Below are positions 1-9,012 of a stretch of DNA of 64,000 nt, piece after piece (positions within the stretch are counted from its first letter, which is position 1; every line of letters begins with the position of its first letter). This DNA is from Lachnospiraceae bacterium (GTDB lineage: Bacteria > Bacillota > Clostridia > Lachnospirales > Lachnospiraceae): positions 1 to 64,000 of the forward strand of contig JAETRD010000005.1 of NCBI GenBank assembly GCA_021770345.1. The letters run 5' to 3'. The notes under the pieces are model-generated. The model did not search any database and was not told where the DNA came from. It saw only the letters and a program-made list of their open reading frames with translations. The position numbers and the translations under genes are program-made.

Positions 1-1707
1 GCAATCGCCGAGCTGTCCTGCACGCCCTGAGAGATTTCCTCAATGCCGACCCGGATCTGATCCACATTCTGCGCCTGGTCCGCCGCGCTCTCGGCCGTCT
101 TTTTAATCATTTCGTTTACCTTATCCACAGCCGCAACGGCATCCACCAGAGATTTCATCACATCGTCGGCAATGATATTCCCTTTATTGATCTCCTCCAT
201 CGACACGCTAATCAGATTCCGCGTCATATTCGCCGCCTTAGAGCTCTCAAGCGCCAGCTTTCCGATTTCATCCGCAACAACCGCAAAGCCTCTTCCCGCC
301 TCTCCGGCCCGGGCAGCCTCGATCGATGCGTTCAGCGAGAGCAGATTCGTCTGATCCGCGATCTCCTCGATGGTCTGGATAATGCCGACCACCTGTTCCG
401 AGGTCTCCTGAATCTTCTGAACCGCCTCCATCATCTGGCTCATCTTCTCCTGGCTGTGCTCCATCATCGTTGTAACTTTTTCCGTCTCGTCCGCGGAGCG
501 TCTCGCATCCGCCTTGCTCTGCTCCACCTGCTCCGCCACCGACGTCGAAGTCGCAACCAGCTCCTGCACCGCCGCGGCCTGGGTTCCGGCGCCCTCCGCC
601 ATTCCCTGCGCCGCTCTCGCGAGGTCGTTTGCACTGCTCGATACCATTCCCGCACTGTCGCTGATTCCCTGCATCACATCGTTCATCGAACCTGAGATAT
701 TTAAAAGTGCGTCTTTGAGTACCCGGAACTCTCCCACATAGTCCTGCTCAAGCTCGATGCTGAGCTTTCCGTCCGCAATCTGATCAAGCGCGTGAGAAGC
801 CTCGTTCAGATAACCGATGTACTCTTTCAGCCGCTTGACCGTCTCCCCGATCGAATCCCCGAGCTCGCCGATCTCGTTCTCCTCCTTCACGTCCAAAACG
901 ACATCCAAATCCCCGGACGCAAGCTTCTGCGCCGTCTCATTCAGGTCCATGATCGGCTTTGCAAGCGCCGACGCACTCTTCTTTATACTCCTCATCACGA
1001 CAAGTACGCCGATGATAAACACGACTGCGAGCGCCCGATACCAGTACCATATAGCCTCTGCTGCCGATCTTGTACCCGCTCATGACGTTTACAATGTGCG
1101 ACATCGAAAGATCGATTCCGGCCACTCCAAGCCCGTTTCCGTTCTCGTCGTATACCGGTGCAACCGCACTCAGAACCAGTCCCCCCGTGTTGGAATCGAT
1201 ATATGGCTCGGTCAGAACCGTCTGTCCTGTCTCGAGGCAGCTGTACCACACACGTCCGGTGATATCCCAGTCGTCCCCTGAGACATTACCGTCCGACTGG
1301 GCAAATGTGCTGGCATCCGCGTCCGCGATCCAGACCGCGAGAATATTTTCCGCATCCGCCGCCGCTGCATTCCCAAGGTTCTCAAAAACGGTATCTATCT
1401 TCGCCGCATCCAGAAGACTGTCCCCCTTCTTCGTCTCCTCAAACACATCGCGGATCTCCGGATTGCCCGCAAGCACTTCCGCCTCTCTGCTGTATTTCTC
1501 AAGAAACCCTACCAGCTGGTTTGTCGCCGCACTCGACTCTAAGGTCAGCTCCGACTCCCGCGCCGAGGTAATCGAAAACCATACCATAACAATTGTGACA
1601 AGCGCCACCACCCCAAATACAAGAAATACGCTTTTTCCTATCTGCGCTAAAATCTCATCTGCGATCCGCCGCTTTCCGGTTGCATGCCTTTGCTTATTTT
1701 TCCCCAT
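1..1707 (-). pseudogene. Methyl-accepting chemotaxis protein, frameshifted with internal deletion; 3' end beyond window
   Basis: This would be a transmembrane chemoreceptor signalling to CheA/CheW. The N-terminus shows a basic start, one membrane segment (about residues 25-48) and the first part of an extracellular dCache sensor (motifs like WYSCLETGQTVLTEPYID and GYMVLVSG). Near position 1042 the frame breaks. In another frame the sequence continues without stops to the window edge as a second membrane helix ([14 protein letters not shown]), a HAMP-like stretch and the MCP signalling hairpin ([20 protein letters not shown]). In intact dCache receptors roughly 70-90 residues lie between GYMVLVSG and the second helix; here they are missing, so the lesion is a deletion that also shifts the frame. 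The original frame stops at 937. Start at 1707 follows a GGGAGGAG site. A sequencing or assembly artefact is possible. Family assignment is certain; loss of function is inferred. Confidence 0.85.
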
Positions 1708-1744
1708 TCTAACATACTCCTCCCGTTATTTATGTGATATATAA

Positions 1745-1773
1745 ATTATAGCGCATTTTGTCGGTATTCACAA
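1745..1773 (-). promoter_or_regulatory. Sigma-A type promoter of the chemoreceptor gene
   Basis: On the - strand TTGTGA (1773-1768) and a perfect TATAAT (1750-1745) are separated by 17 bp, about 40 bases upstream of the receptor start codon. It does not resemble the sigma-28 motility consensus. Prediction by eye only. Confidence 0.5.
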
Positions 1774-1890
1774 TGAAAACACTGTCATTTGTGGCGTTTC
1801 TTGTACTTTTTTGTCCACCGGCCCGGAAACGCTTTCTTTCCCGCATTATATGAGATATAATTAATACAAAATAACAGGAGGATTGCATCT

Positions 1891-2628
1891 ATGAATATGA
1901 TTCACGCAAAGGATTATTCGGACATGAGCCGCAAGGCGGCAAATATTATTTCGGCGCAGGTCATCCTGAAACCGAACAGCGTTCTGGGCCTTGCCACCGG
2001 CTCCACACCCGAGGGCCTCTACGCCGAGCTGATTCGCCGGTATCAGAGCAACGATCTGGACTTTTCTCTGGTTTCTTCCGTCAACCTCGACGAATACCGC
2101 GGTCTCTCTCCGGAAAATGATCAGAGCTACCGTTATTTTATGCAGACAAAGCTTTTTGATCATATCAACATCCGCCCGGAGGCCACGTTTGTCCCGGACG
2201 GCCTTGAACCGGATGCCGCACGCGCCTGCAGCCGCCACGAGGAGGCGATCCGCAACCTGGGCGGCATAGATCTCCAGCTGCTCGGCCTCGGGAACAACGG
2301 CCATATCGGTTTCAACGAACCGGCCCCCGTCTTCGAGAAAGAAACGCACTGCGTAGACCTGACCCAGAGTACCATCGATGCAAACGCCCGCTTTTTCGCT
2401 TCCAGAGAAGACGTGCCCACACAGGCATATACCATGGGGATCCGCACGATTATGCGCGCAAAGAAGATTCTGGTCATCGTAAATGGTGAGCAAAAGGCAG
2501 ACATTGTTGCAAAGGCATTCTTCGGTCCCGTCACCCCCGAAGTTCCCGCTTCCATCTTACAGATGCACCCGGACGTAACCGTTGTCGGCGACGAAGCCGC
2601 ATTCTCAAAGCTTCCCGCCAATGCGTAA
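1891..2628 (+). CDS. nagB: Glucosamine-6-phosphate deaminase
   Basis: NagB converts glucosamine-6-phosphate to fructose-6-phosphate and ammonium in the cytoplasm, the last dedicated step of GlcNAc and sialic acid catabolism. The 245-residue protein has the expected length. The phosphate-binding loop LGLATGSTPEGLY is at 32-44, NLDEYRGL at 65-72 carries the proton-acceptor Asp67, and GLGNNGHIGFNEP at 132-144 carries the catalytic His138 and Glu143. The start is set by an AGGAGG site about 11 bases upstream. nagA follows after 27 bases, so the two form an operon. The genes feeding it (nanA, nanE, nanK) lie on the opposite strand a few kilobases away. It lacks the C-terminal extension carrying the allosteric GlcNAc-6-P site of the longer enterobacterial enzymes, as is usual in Firmicutes. 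Confidence 0.96.
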   Translation: MNMIHAKDYSDMSRKAANIISAQVILKPNSVLGLATGSTPEGLYAELIRRYQSNDLDFSLVSSVNLDEYRGLSPENDQSYRYFMQTKLFDHINIRPEATFVPDGLEPDAARACSRHEEAIRNLGGIDLQLLGLGNNGHIGFNEPAPVFEKETHCVDLTQSTIDANARFFASREDVPTQAYTMGIRTIMRAKKILVIVNGEQKADIVAKAFFGPVTPEVPASILQMHPDVTVVGDEAAFSKLPANA

Positions 2629-2655
2629 CAGGGCCCCAGAAAACGAGGAAAAGTC

Positions 2656-3795
2656 ATGATTATTAAAAACGCTCTTATTTTTACATTGGACCGCGGATTT
2701 GTTCCGGGCGATATCGCCGTCAAAAACGGCCGTTTTGCGGATATATCCGATTCGGAGGCAACTGATCCCGAAATCTTTGATGCCGGCGGAGACTATCTGA
2801 TTCCCGGCCTTGTGGACGTTCATTTCCACGGCTGCGGCGGCTATGATTTTTCGGACGGCACAAAGGAAGCGCTGCACACGCTCGGCGCATACGAGGCAAA
2901 GTGCGGGGTTACTTCCATCTGTCCCGCTTCCATGACGCTTCCGGAGGAGACCCTTCTTGCAATATGCGAAACCGCGGCCTCCTACCGCGCAGAGACGGAG
3001 GCGCTTCCGCTGTCCCGTCTCTGCGGCGTGCACCTGGAAGGGCCTTTTATCGCCCGCAGCAAAAAGGGTGCGCAGAATCCGGACTATATCCACGCGGCGG
3101 ATGTCCCAATGTTCCACAAATTGCAGGCGGCGGCACAGGGGCTCGTGCGTCTGATCACCGTCGCGCCGGAAGCGCCCGCGGCGATGGATTTTATCCGCGA
3201 ACTGCACGGGGAAGTGCACATCTCCCTCGGACATACCGGCTGTGATTACGATACGGCCACGGAGGCATTCGCCTGCGGCGCCGATCACGTCACTCACTTT
3301 TTCAACGCGATGCCCCCGTTTACGCACCGGGCTCCCGGTCTGATCGGCGCGGCTTTCGACGCGGGCCATGTAATGCCCGAATTAATCTGCGACGGAATCC
3401 ATATCGCGCCCTCGGCCGTGCGCGTCGCATTCGCACTGTTCGGCCCCGAGCGGCTCATTTTAATCAGCGACAGCATGCGCGCCGCGGGTATGCCGGACGG
3501 CAGTTATACGCTCGGCGGTCTTCCGGTCAACGTCACCGGGAATCTCGCCACCTTAGAAGACGGCACGATCGCCGGTTCTGTGACAAACCTGATGGACTGC
3601 ATGCGCACCACCGTCTCAATGGGCCTCCCGTTAGAGGCCGCCGTCCGCTGTGCATCCTACAATCCCGCAAAATCCATCGGTGTCTCCGACGTCTGCGGGA
3701 GCATCGAGCCCGGAAAATATGCGGACTGCGTTCTGCTCTCCAAAAAGGATTTATCCACGCAGGCCGTCATCTTAAAGGGTTCTCTTCTGGAGTAA
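2656..3795 (+). CDS. nagA: N-acetylglucosamine-6-phosphate deacetylase
   Basis: NagA removes the acetyl group of GlcNAc-6-phosphate to give the substrate of NagB. The 379-residue protein is a metal-dependent amidohydrolase. Seen are the entry motif VDVHFHGCGGYDF with the HxH pair at residues 56 and 58, the metal-binding Glu128 in GVHLEGPFI, a histidine in SLGHTGCDY, the substrate loop THFFNAMPPFTHR and the catalytic aspartate in ILISDSM. It is co-directional with nagB with a 27-base gap. A bidirectional terminator follows at 3827-3866. No frame problems are seen. The paired order nagB-nagA supports a catabolic role rather than cell-wall recycling alone, although both uses share the enzyme. 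Confidence 0.96.
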   Translation: MIIKNALIFTLDRGFVPGDIAVKNGRFADISDSEATDPEIFDAGGDYLIPGLVDVHFHGCGGYDFSDGTKEALHTLGAYEAKCGVTSICPASMTLPEETLLAICETAASYRAETEALPLSRLCGVHLEGPFIARSKKGAQNPDYIHAADVPMFHKLQAAAQGLVRLITVAPEAPAAMDFIRELHGEVHISLGHTGCDYDTATEAFACGADHVTHFFNAMPPFTHRAPGLIGAAFDAGHVMPELICDGIHIAPSAVRVAFALFGPERLILISDSMRAAGMPDGSYTLGGLPVNVTGNLATLEDGTIAGSVTNLMDCMRTTVSMGLPLEAAVRCASYNPAKSIGVSDVCGSIEPGKYADCVLLSKKDLSTQAVILKGSLLE

Positions 3796-3826
3796 CCGTT
3801 CCTCCTGAAAGGCAGGTTCAACAAAA

Positions 3827-3866
3827 AACGCCCCCGGTTCTTATTCACCGGAGGCGTTCTTTTTTC
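3827..3866. terminator. Bidirectional terminator between nagA and the sugar permease gene
   Basis: A 12-bp stem with one mismatch (3827-3838 with 3847-3858) encloses an 8-base loop. It is flanked by a T-run on the + strand side and by an A-run on the other side, which reads as T on the - strand. It sits between the convergent nagA and permease genes and can serve both. Confidence 0.8.
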
Positions 3867-3923
3867 CATGTATTTTTCTTTTCTATTTATTTTCCTTTTC
3901 CATATATCCTTTTTAATATGAAA

Positions 3924-4853
3924 TCAACCTTTGACGGCTCCCATCGTAATTCCCTGCGTGAAATACTTCTGGAACACAAGGAATACCACAATAATCGGCA
4001 CGGCAGCGAGCGTACCGCCGGCCATGATCAGACCGTAATCAATCGAGTTTTCGGCCTGGAGCTTCGCGATACCCAGAGCGATCGACAGCTTATTTGTGCT
4101 GCTCAACATAATCAGCTGTAAAAAGTAGTCATTCCAGCAGTTGATAAACGTAAAAATCGCCAGCGCTCCGATACCTGGTTTCACCATCGGCACAACAATT
4201 TTCGTGAATGTCTTGAGCTCGCTCGCGCCGTCGATGCGCGCGGCCTCGAGCATCTCTCCGGGAATCCCCTCCGAAAACTGCTTCATCAGGAATACGCCGA
4301 ACGGCCACCCGACCGTGGGAAATATAATCGCCCACAGCGTATTGTAGAGCGACAGCGCCGACATTTCCCGAATCAACGGGATTAAGATTACCTGCTTCGG
4401 CAGTGCCATCGCACACACGATCAGCGAAAACAGCAATGTTTTTCCGCGAAAACGCTTTTTTGCCAGCACATATCCCGCCATGGAAGCGGTGATACAAGTC
4501 AGGATCATTGCCATCACCGTCATAAAGACCGTGTTGACCAGCCAGCGGATCGCCGCCGGAACGACCGGACCTGCGGTAAAGATAATCGGGTTGCCGTCCT
4601 TTGTGAAATGGCTGCTGAACGGTACGCCAAGCTCCCAGAGCGGGGCCATCTGGCGGCTGAATAAGGTTTTAAAATTGTCCAGCACCCACTCCTGCGGGAA
4701 CCAGTCCGGGGTCGTCGCATTGATTGCCGCCCTCGTCTTGAACGCTCCCGTGACAATCCAGTAAAGCGGGAAAGCAAACAGGAGTGCCAGAATCACCAGC
4801 AGAATCATTGAAAAAACCTTATACGGACTTATTCGTTTGATACCAGAATCCAT
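3924..4853 (-). CDS. Carbohydrate ABC transporter permease (MalG-like, CUT1)
   Basis: Integral membrane subunit of a sugar importer. The 309-residue protein has six predicted membrane segments, beginning with VFSMILLVILALLFAFPLYW. The cytoplasmic EAA loop (EAARIDGASELKTFTKIVVP, about residues 200-219) docks the ATPase. It is the last gene of a - strand operon behind the sister permease (11-base gap) and the binding lipoprotein. No ATP-binding subunit is encoded nearby, which is normal for CUT1 systems that share one MsmK-type ATPase. The neighbourhood (nanA, nanE, nanK, nagAB) suggests N-acetylneuraminate or a related amino sugar as cargo; this is inference. Confidence 0.9.
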   Translation of the reverse strand: MDSGIKRISPYKVFSMILLVILALLFAFPLYWIVTGAFKTRAAINATTPDWFPQEWVLDNFKTLFSRQMAPLWELGVPFSSHFTKDGNPIIFTAGPVVPAAIRWLVNTVFMTVMAMILTCITASMAGYVLAKKRFRGKTLLFSLIVCAMALPKQVILIPLIREMSALSLYNTLWAIIFPTVGWPFGVFLMKQFSEGIPGEMLEAARIDGASELKTFTKIVVPMVKPGIGALAIFTFINCWNDYFLQLIMLSSTNKLSIALGIAKLQAENSIDYGLIMAGGTLAAVPIIVVFLVFQKYFTQGITMGAVKG

Positions 4854-4864
4854 GCTTTCACCTC

Positions 4865-5776
4865 CTACTTCTCTTTCGCCAGCTTAAACTGCACTGCGGA
4901 AAGAACTGCGATAAAGATTGCCAGAATCACACCCATTGAATTCGCATAGCCATAGCGGTATAGTTTAAATGCCGAATAGTAAATATAATACATCACCGTA
5001 TCCGTGCTGTGATTCGGGCCGCCGGATGTCAGCAGCTGTATCAGCGCGAAACACTGGAAGCTGTTAATCGTCGTGATAACCAGAATATACAGCGTCGTCG
5101 GCATGATCAGGGGCCATTTGATTTTCCAGAACAGCTGCATCTTGTTAGCTCCGTCCACCTCGGCCGCCTCCACCAGAGTCGTATCCACATTTCCCAATGC
5201 AGAGATATATAGTACAATCGGCTGCCCTACCGAGGTTGTAAACAGAATAAGAATGATACACCCGAGTGCAAACCGCTCATCGCCTAACCAGTTAATATTT
5301 TTATCAAGAATACCGATTGATTTTCCTACATAATTAAAAATTCCGTAATAGTTATTGAACATCCATTTCCACACTACGGCTACCGCTACGGATCCGGTCA
5401 CTACCGGAAGGTAAAAGATACACCGAAACGTGGAAAGTACCGGTCCTTTCAGATTGTACACCACCGATGCGACCCACAGTGAAAAGACGCAGACGGTAGG
5501 TACCGAAACCACCACGATAATAATTGTATTTTTCAGAGAACGGATAAAAATCGGATCTCTCCATAATTCCGCGTAATTCGAAAATCCAATAAAAACATCT
5601 TTTGCATCTTTCCCCATGGTCGAATCAAAAAAACTTGTGTAGACACACAGAACCATGGGAATGATCACAAACCCCACGAAGAAAATCAGGCTCGGCAAGA
5701 GGAAAAGATATGCCGAACGTGTCTCTCTGATAACCAAGGCGCGGCTCCGGTCTGTTACATTTGCTGACTTTGCCAT
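4865..5776 (-). CDS. Carbohydrate ABC transporter permease (MalF-like, CUT1)
   Basis: First permease of the importer. The 303-residue protein has six membrane helices, a first helix SAYLFLLPSLIFFVGFVIIP typical of MalF/UgpA proteins, and an EAA loop (EAAEVDGANKMQLFWKIKWP) near residue 210. It lies between the solute-binding protein gene (about 114 bases upstream) and the second permease. Start at 5776 follows a GAGGTG-type site. Substrate assignment rests only on context. Confidence 0.9.
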   Translation of the reverse strand: MAKSANVTDRSRALVIRETRSAYLFLLPSLIFFVGFVIIPMVLCVYTSFFDSTMGKDAKDVFIGFSNYAELWRDPIFIRSLKNTIIIVVVSVPTVCVFSLWVASVVYNLKGPVLSTFRCIFYLPVVTGSVAVAVVWKWMFNNYYGIFNYVGKSIGILDKNINWLGDERFALGCIILILFTTSVGQPIVLYISALGNVDTTLVEAAEVDGANKMQLFWKIKWPLIMPTTLYILVITTINSFQCFALIQLLTSGGPNHSTDTVMYYIYYSAFKLYRYGYANSMGVILAIFIAVLSAVQFKLAKEK

Positions 5777-5890
5777 AACTACACCTCCTCATTTCTTCCA
5801 TTCTTAACAACAGGATGCACGTTTCACGCGCATCTCTTATGTTCAAAAATGCACCCCTTCCCCACGAAGTAGAAAAGGGGTGCCATTTAT

Positions 5891-7294
5891 TTACTGAGCC
5901 TCACTGACTGCCTGATTTGCATTTGTAACAAATACCTGAACCTCATCTGCCGGTGCTCCGCCGGTGCCGATGCGCTGCAGCATGTTCCACCATTCGGTAC
6001 GAGCCGTTGCCCAGCCCGGAACTACCTGGTAGTAATCGCCCATGGACGGCAGGAAGTAGGTTGCAAACTCATCCATCGTGTCTGCGATCTCCATACCGTC
6101 ATAGATGCCTGTCATCGTCGGACGCACTGAGAAATAAGTAGATGCCTTTACGCTCTCCTTTGCCTGTGTCTCATCGTTGCATACGAAATCAATAAAGGTC
6201 TTTGCCGCCGCGATTTTCGCGTCGTCGCCGTTATTGAAGATACCAAAGCCCCAGATACCGCCGCAGAGCTCTGCCTTGCCGTCATCGGACGGGAAGAGCA
6301 TCGGGAGAATCGTATCGCCGTTGTTGGTCGTTCCTGCCGCGGAGTTATCTGCGTTTACCTGCTGCGCTGCGTTCCAGCAGAAAGCCATCGCCAGCGTACC
6401 GTTGCGGAACAGTGTGATCTCGTCGCCGCCTGCGATAGAAGCGTCAAAGTTGATACCGTCCTGCGCGTAAAGCTCCTCGAGCGCCTTGATATTCTCCGGG
6501 CTGTCCGCCGTATAAGCCGTATGTTCCGGATTCGTGAAGGTACCACCGTACAGGTTGTTGATCAGCGCTCTTGTACCCTGGTCGCCGCCCTGTCCGGAGC
6601 AGTATACCGCGCCTACGTTCTCAACGCCCGAGTCATACACTGCCTGAACCGCTTTAAAGAAGTTTTCTGTCGTCCATGTATGCGTCTCTTCGTCAATGTA
6701 CTGCATCGCGTCTGCCGCTTCGAATACATTCTTGTTGATTGCCATACAGTGCGCTACCATACATAACGGATACTCATAGTAAGCGCCGTCCGTAGACTTA
6801 CATGCGGCCGCAACATTCTCGTAAATCTCGCCGCCCGCCGTCGTGTCAAACAGATCCGACAAGTCTACCATCAGTCCCTTTGCACCCCAGTTCGCCACGA
6901 GACGCTCCGGTCCTTCCATAACGATATCCGGCGCCTGCCCGCCCTCAATCGCGGTATTCACCTGATCGTCACCGTTTGTGTAATCAAGGTATTCCACTGT
7001 AACGGAGATTTCGGGATGCGCTTCGTTGAAGCTTGCTATGATACTGTCCACTGTCGCAGAATCACCCCAGTTTCCAATCGGATATGTCCACAGCGTAATC
7101 GCGGTGCTTTCGCCTGCCGCAGCACTATTATCCGCTGCCTCGTTTCCGGCAGCCGCCTCCGTATTCTGCGGCTCCGATGCATTGTTGTTCGCACCGCTAT
7201 CGGCCCCCCCCGTCTCTTTTCCGGCGTCTCCTCCGCATGCCGCGAGAGACACTGCCATCGTCACCGAAAGGCCAAGTGCAAGAAGTTTTTTCAT
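5891..7294 (-). CDS. Extracellular sugar-binding lipoprotein of the ABC importer
   Basis: Substrate-capturing subunit of the importer, anchored outside the cell by lipid. The N-terminus is a lipoprotein signal peptide with lipobox LAAC and Cys20, followed by a Gly/Asn/Ala/Glu-rich linker to about residue 65. The mature domain starts ITLWTYPIGNW, the typical opening of cluster B (SBP_bac_1) sugar-binding proteins. Total length 467 residues fits the family. A strong AAGGAGG site precedes the ATG. It lies 93 bases downstream of the RpiR gene; that gap contains a perfect inverted repeat (7327-7344). Likely cargo is a sialic acid or amino sugar because of the surrounding nan/nag genes, but binding specificity cannot be read from the sequence. 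Confidence 0.92.
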   Translation of the reverse strand: MKKLLALGLSVTMAVSLAACGGDAGKETGGADSGANNNASEPQNTEAAAGNEAADNSAAAGESTAITLWTYPIGNWGDSATVDSIIASFNEAHPEISVTVEYLDYTNGDDQVNTAIEGGQAPDIVMEGPERLVANWGAKGLMVDLSDLFDTTAGGEIYENVAAACKSTDGAYYEYPLCMVAHCMAINKNVFEAADAMQYIDEETHTWTTENFFKAVQAVYDSGVENVGAVYCSGQGGDQGTRALINNLYGGTFTNPEHTAYTADSPENIKALEELYAQDGINFDASIAGGDEITLFRNGTLAMAFCWNAAQQVNADNSAAGTTNNGDTILPMLFPSDDGKAELCGGIWGFGIFNNGDDAKIAAAKTFIDFVCNDETQAKESVKASTYFSVRPTMTGIYDGMEIADTMDEFATYFLPSMGDYYQVVPGWATARTEWWNMLQRIGTGGAPADEVQVFVTNANQAVSEAQ

Positions 7295-7326
7295 AAATCG
7301 TTCCTCCTTAAAATTATTTATTTTTG

Positions 7327-7344
7327 TCAGACAAAACTGTCTGA
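7327..7344. repeat. Inverted repeat between RpiR and binding-protein genes (operator or mRNA hairpin)
   Basis: TCAGACA and TGTCTGA form a perfect 7-bp inverted repeat around AAAC. It lies about 33 bases upstream of the lipoprotein start codon. The heptamer TGTCTGA recurs at the nanE promoter (10691-10697, overlapping the -10), which favours a shared operator. An intercistronic stabilising hairpin is equally possible. Confidence 0.5.
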
Positions 7345-7387
7345 GAAAAATCTGTTATTGCGCTGCCGCGGGTCCTCTCCTGCTTCC

Positions 7388-8218
7388 CTATGAGATTTCC
7401 CGCCCCTTTGACCTGAGCGCGCGCAGCGTATCGTCATACAGCTCCGCCTTTTCGTATCGCTCATGTACAATATAATTGTTGTAAATAATATCCATCATCA
7501 CCAGAAACGGATACTGCGGCGATATCACATTGCCGTGGTTTAAGTGCTTTCTCGAAGCCACCAGCACCACCTCCGTGCAGAAATCCGCATAGCTGTCCTT
7601 ATCGTTTGCGGTAAACAGGATCGTCTTTGCCCCTCTGCGGTAGGCTTCCTGCAGGAAAAACAAAATCTCCTCCGTCTCCCCGCTGATGGAAAACCCGCAC
7701 GCCATCGTGTGACTGTTGTGAAATACCGCCTGCATTTTCATTCGGTCGGAATCCTGCAGCGAATCGATATCAATCCCGATCCGCATAAAGCGGTTCTCCA
7801 TCTCGCTGGCCGCGAGACCTGAGCTTCCTTTGCCGCATGCGACCACGCGGTCCACCTCGTACATGTCGCGGACAATCCTCGCGATCTGCGCCTCATTCAT
7901 CAGGCTGTATGTCTTGTTCAGCAGTTCCTGGTAGGTATCTAAGACCATCTTTGTGCTGTTGACTACAATCTCACTTTTCTCAACAAAAGTCTTTTCGTAT
8001 TGATAGATAAATTCACGGTACCCGTGAAATCCGCATTTCTGAGCAAATCTCGACAGAGACGCCTCGGACACAAAGATGGTCTGCGCGACACTCTGTGCGG
8101 AAAAATCCATTCTCTGCTCATTATTCAGAAAAAAGTCGGCAATATTTTTCTCCACATTCGTGAAGCTGTTGTATTTTGATTCTATCACCGGAACAATTGA
8201 TTTCTCGTAATATGCCAT
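7388..8218 (-). CDS. RpiR/MurR-family transcriptional regulator with SIS domain
   Basis: Sugar-phosphate-sensing regulator. The 276-residue protein has an N-terminal RpiR helix-turn-helix domain (about residues 1-80, motif SVAQTIFVSEASLSRFAQKCGF) and a C-terminal SIS sugar-isomerase fold (about 110-250, with GKGSSGLAASEMENRF and SISGETEEILFFL). Family members in nan and mur clusters bind phosphorylated amino sugars. It is first in the operon that encodes the binding protein and permeases and is divergent from the SGNH hydrolase gene. It is therefore the best candidate regulator of the whole amino-sugar locus. Start at 8218 is preceded by AAAGGAG. Effector and sites are inferred. Confidence 0.9.
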   Translation of the reverse strand: MAYYEKSIVPVIESKYNSFTNVEKNIADFFLNNEQRMDFSAQSVAQTIFVSEASLSRFAQKCGFHGYREFIYQYEKTFVEKSEIVVNSTKMVLDTYQELLNKTYSLMNEAQIARIVRDMYEVDRVVACGKGSSGLAASEMENRFMRIGIDIDSLQDSDRMKMQAVFHNSHTMACGFSISGETEEILFFLQEAYRRGAKTILFTANDKDSYADFCTEVVLVASRKHLNHGNVISPQYPFLVMMDIIYNNYIVHERYEKAELYDDTLRALRSKGREIS

Positions 8219-8305
8219 ATACCCGCCGCTCCTTTGATTTTGATTGTTCTTTCACTTCCGGAATGCTATGCTTGTAAAAAGAAAACAATCCGGGAGGAAT
8301 CACAA

Positions 8306-8956
8306 ATGAACCATACACCCAAAACCATCGTCTGTTACGGCGACTCCAACACACACGGCTATAACTCATCCAACATGGGGCGCTTTACCGAAAAAGAGCG
8401 CTTCCCCTGTCTTCTGGCCAAACTCCTCGGTCCGGGCTGGCTGGTCAGAGAAGAGGGCTTAAGCGGCCGGACCACCTCGTTCGACGATCCCCTGTTCGAG
8501 GGACTGAACGGCTTTTCGATGATCTATCCCTGTCTGATGACACATGAACCCGTAGACCTGCTGGTCGTGATGCTCGGAACCAACGATGTAAAAGAGCGCT
8601 TCGCCGCCACGCCGGAAAATATCGCAAAGGGTCTTGAGCGCCTCGTCACGAAAGCCCTCGTCTCAAAGGAAGCCTGGCGCAATACGCCTAACATCCTGAT
8701 TATCGCACCGCCTCCCATCGAGGACGGCTACCAGAGTACGGCCATTTTCGGCGAGATGGGCAGCTTCTGTATCGAGAAATCGAAAGCACTTGCACCGCTC
8801 TATGAAGATGTCGCCGCACGTCTCGGCTGTCACTTTTTAGATGCCGGTACGATTCCGGGTATCTGTATGTATCCTTATGACCACATGCATCTGTCTCTGG
8901 AAAGCCACCGTCTGCTCGCCGAAAAGCTTGCATCCGTCATCCCGGGCCTCTTTTAA
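8306..8956 (+). CDS. SGNH/GDSL-family hydrolase, possible carbohydrate esterase
   Basis: The 216-residue protein starts at the ATG behind GGGAGGAAT, not at the upstream ATG, which has no ribosome site. It has the serine nucleophile block YGDSNTHGYN (Ser14), the oxyanion block LGTNDVKERF and the C-terminal Asp-His pair in YDHMHLSLESH. It most resembles the arylesterase/acyl-hydrolase branch of SGNH proteins. No signal peptide is seen, so it acts in the cytoplasm. Its position between the transporter operon and nanA/nanE suggests it removes O-acetyl groups from imported sialic acid, as NanS does elsewhere. That is inference, because the family has many substrates. Confidence 0.85.
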   Translation: MNHTPKTIVCYGDSNTHGYNSSNMGRFTEKERFPCLLAKLLGPGWLVREEGLSGRTTSFDDPLFEGLNGFSMIYPCLMTHEPVDLLVVMLGTNDVKERFAATPENIAKGLERLVTKALVSKEAWRNTPNILIIAPPPIEDGYQSTAIFGEMGSFCIEKSKALAPLYEDVAARLGCHFLDAGTIPGICMYPYDHMHLSLESHRLLAEKLASVIPGLF

Positions 8957-9012
8957 CAGCCCTCCCCCCCCAACGGCTTTCTCATCTGCCGTCCCGGCTT
9001 TACGGCGTACGC

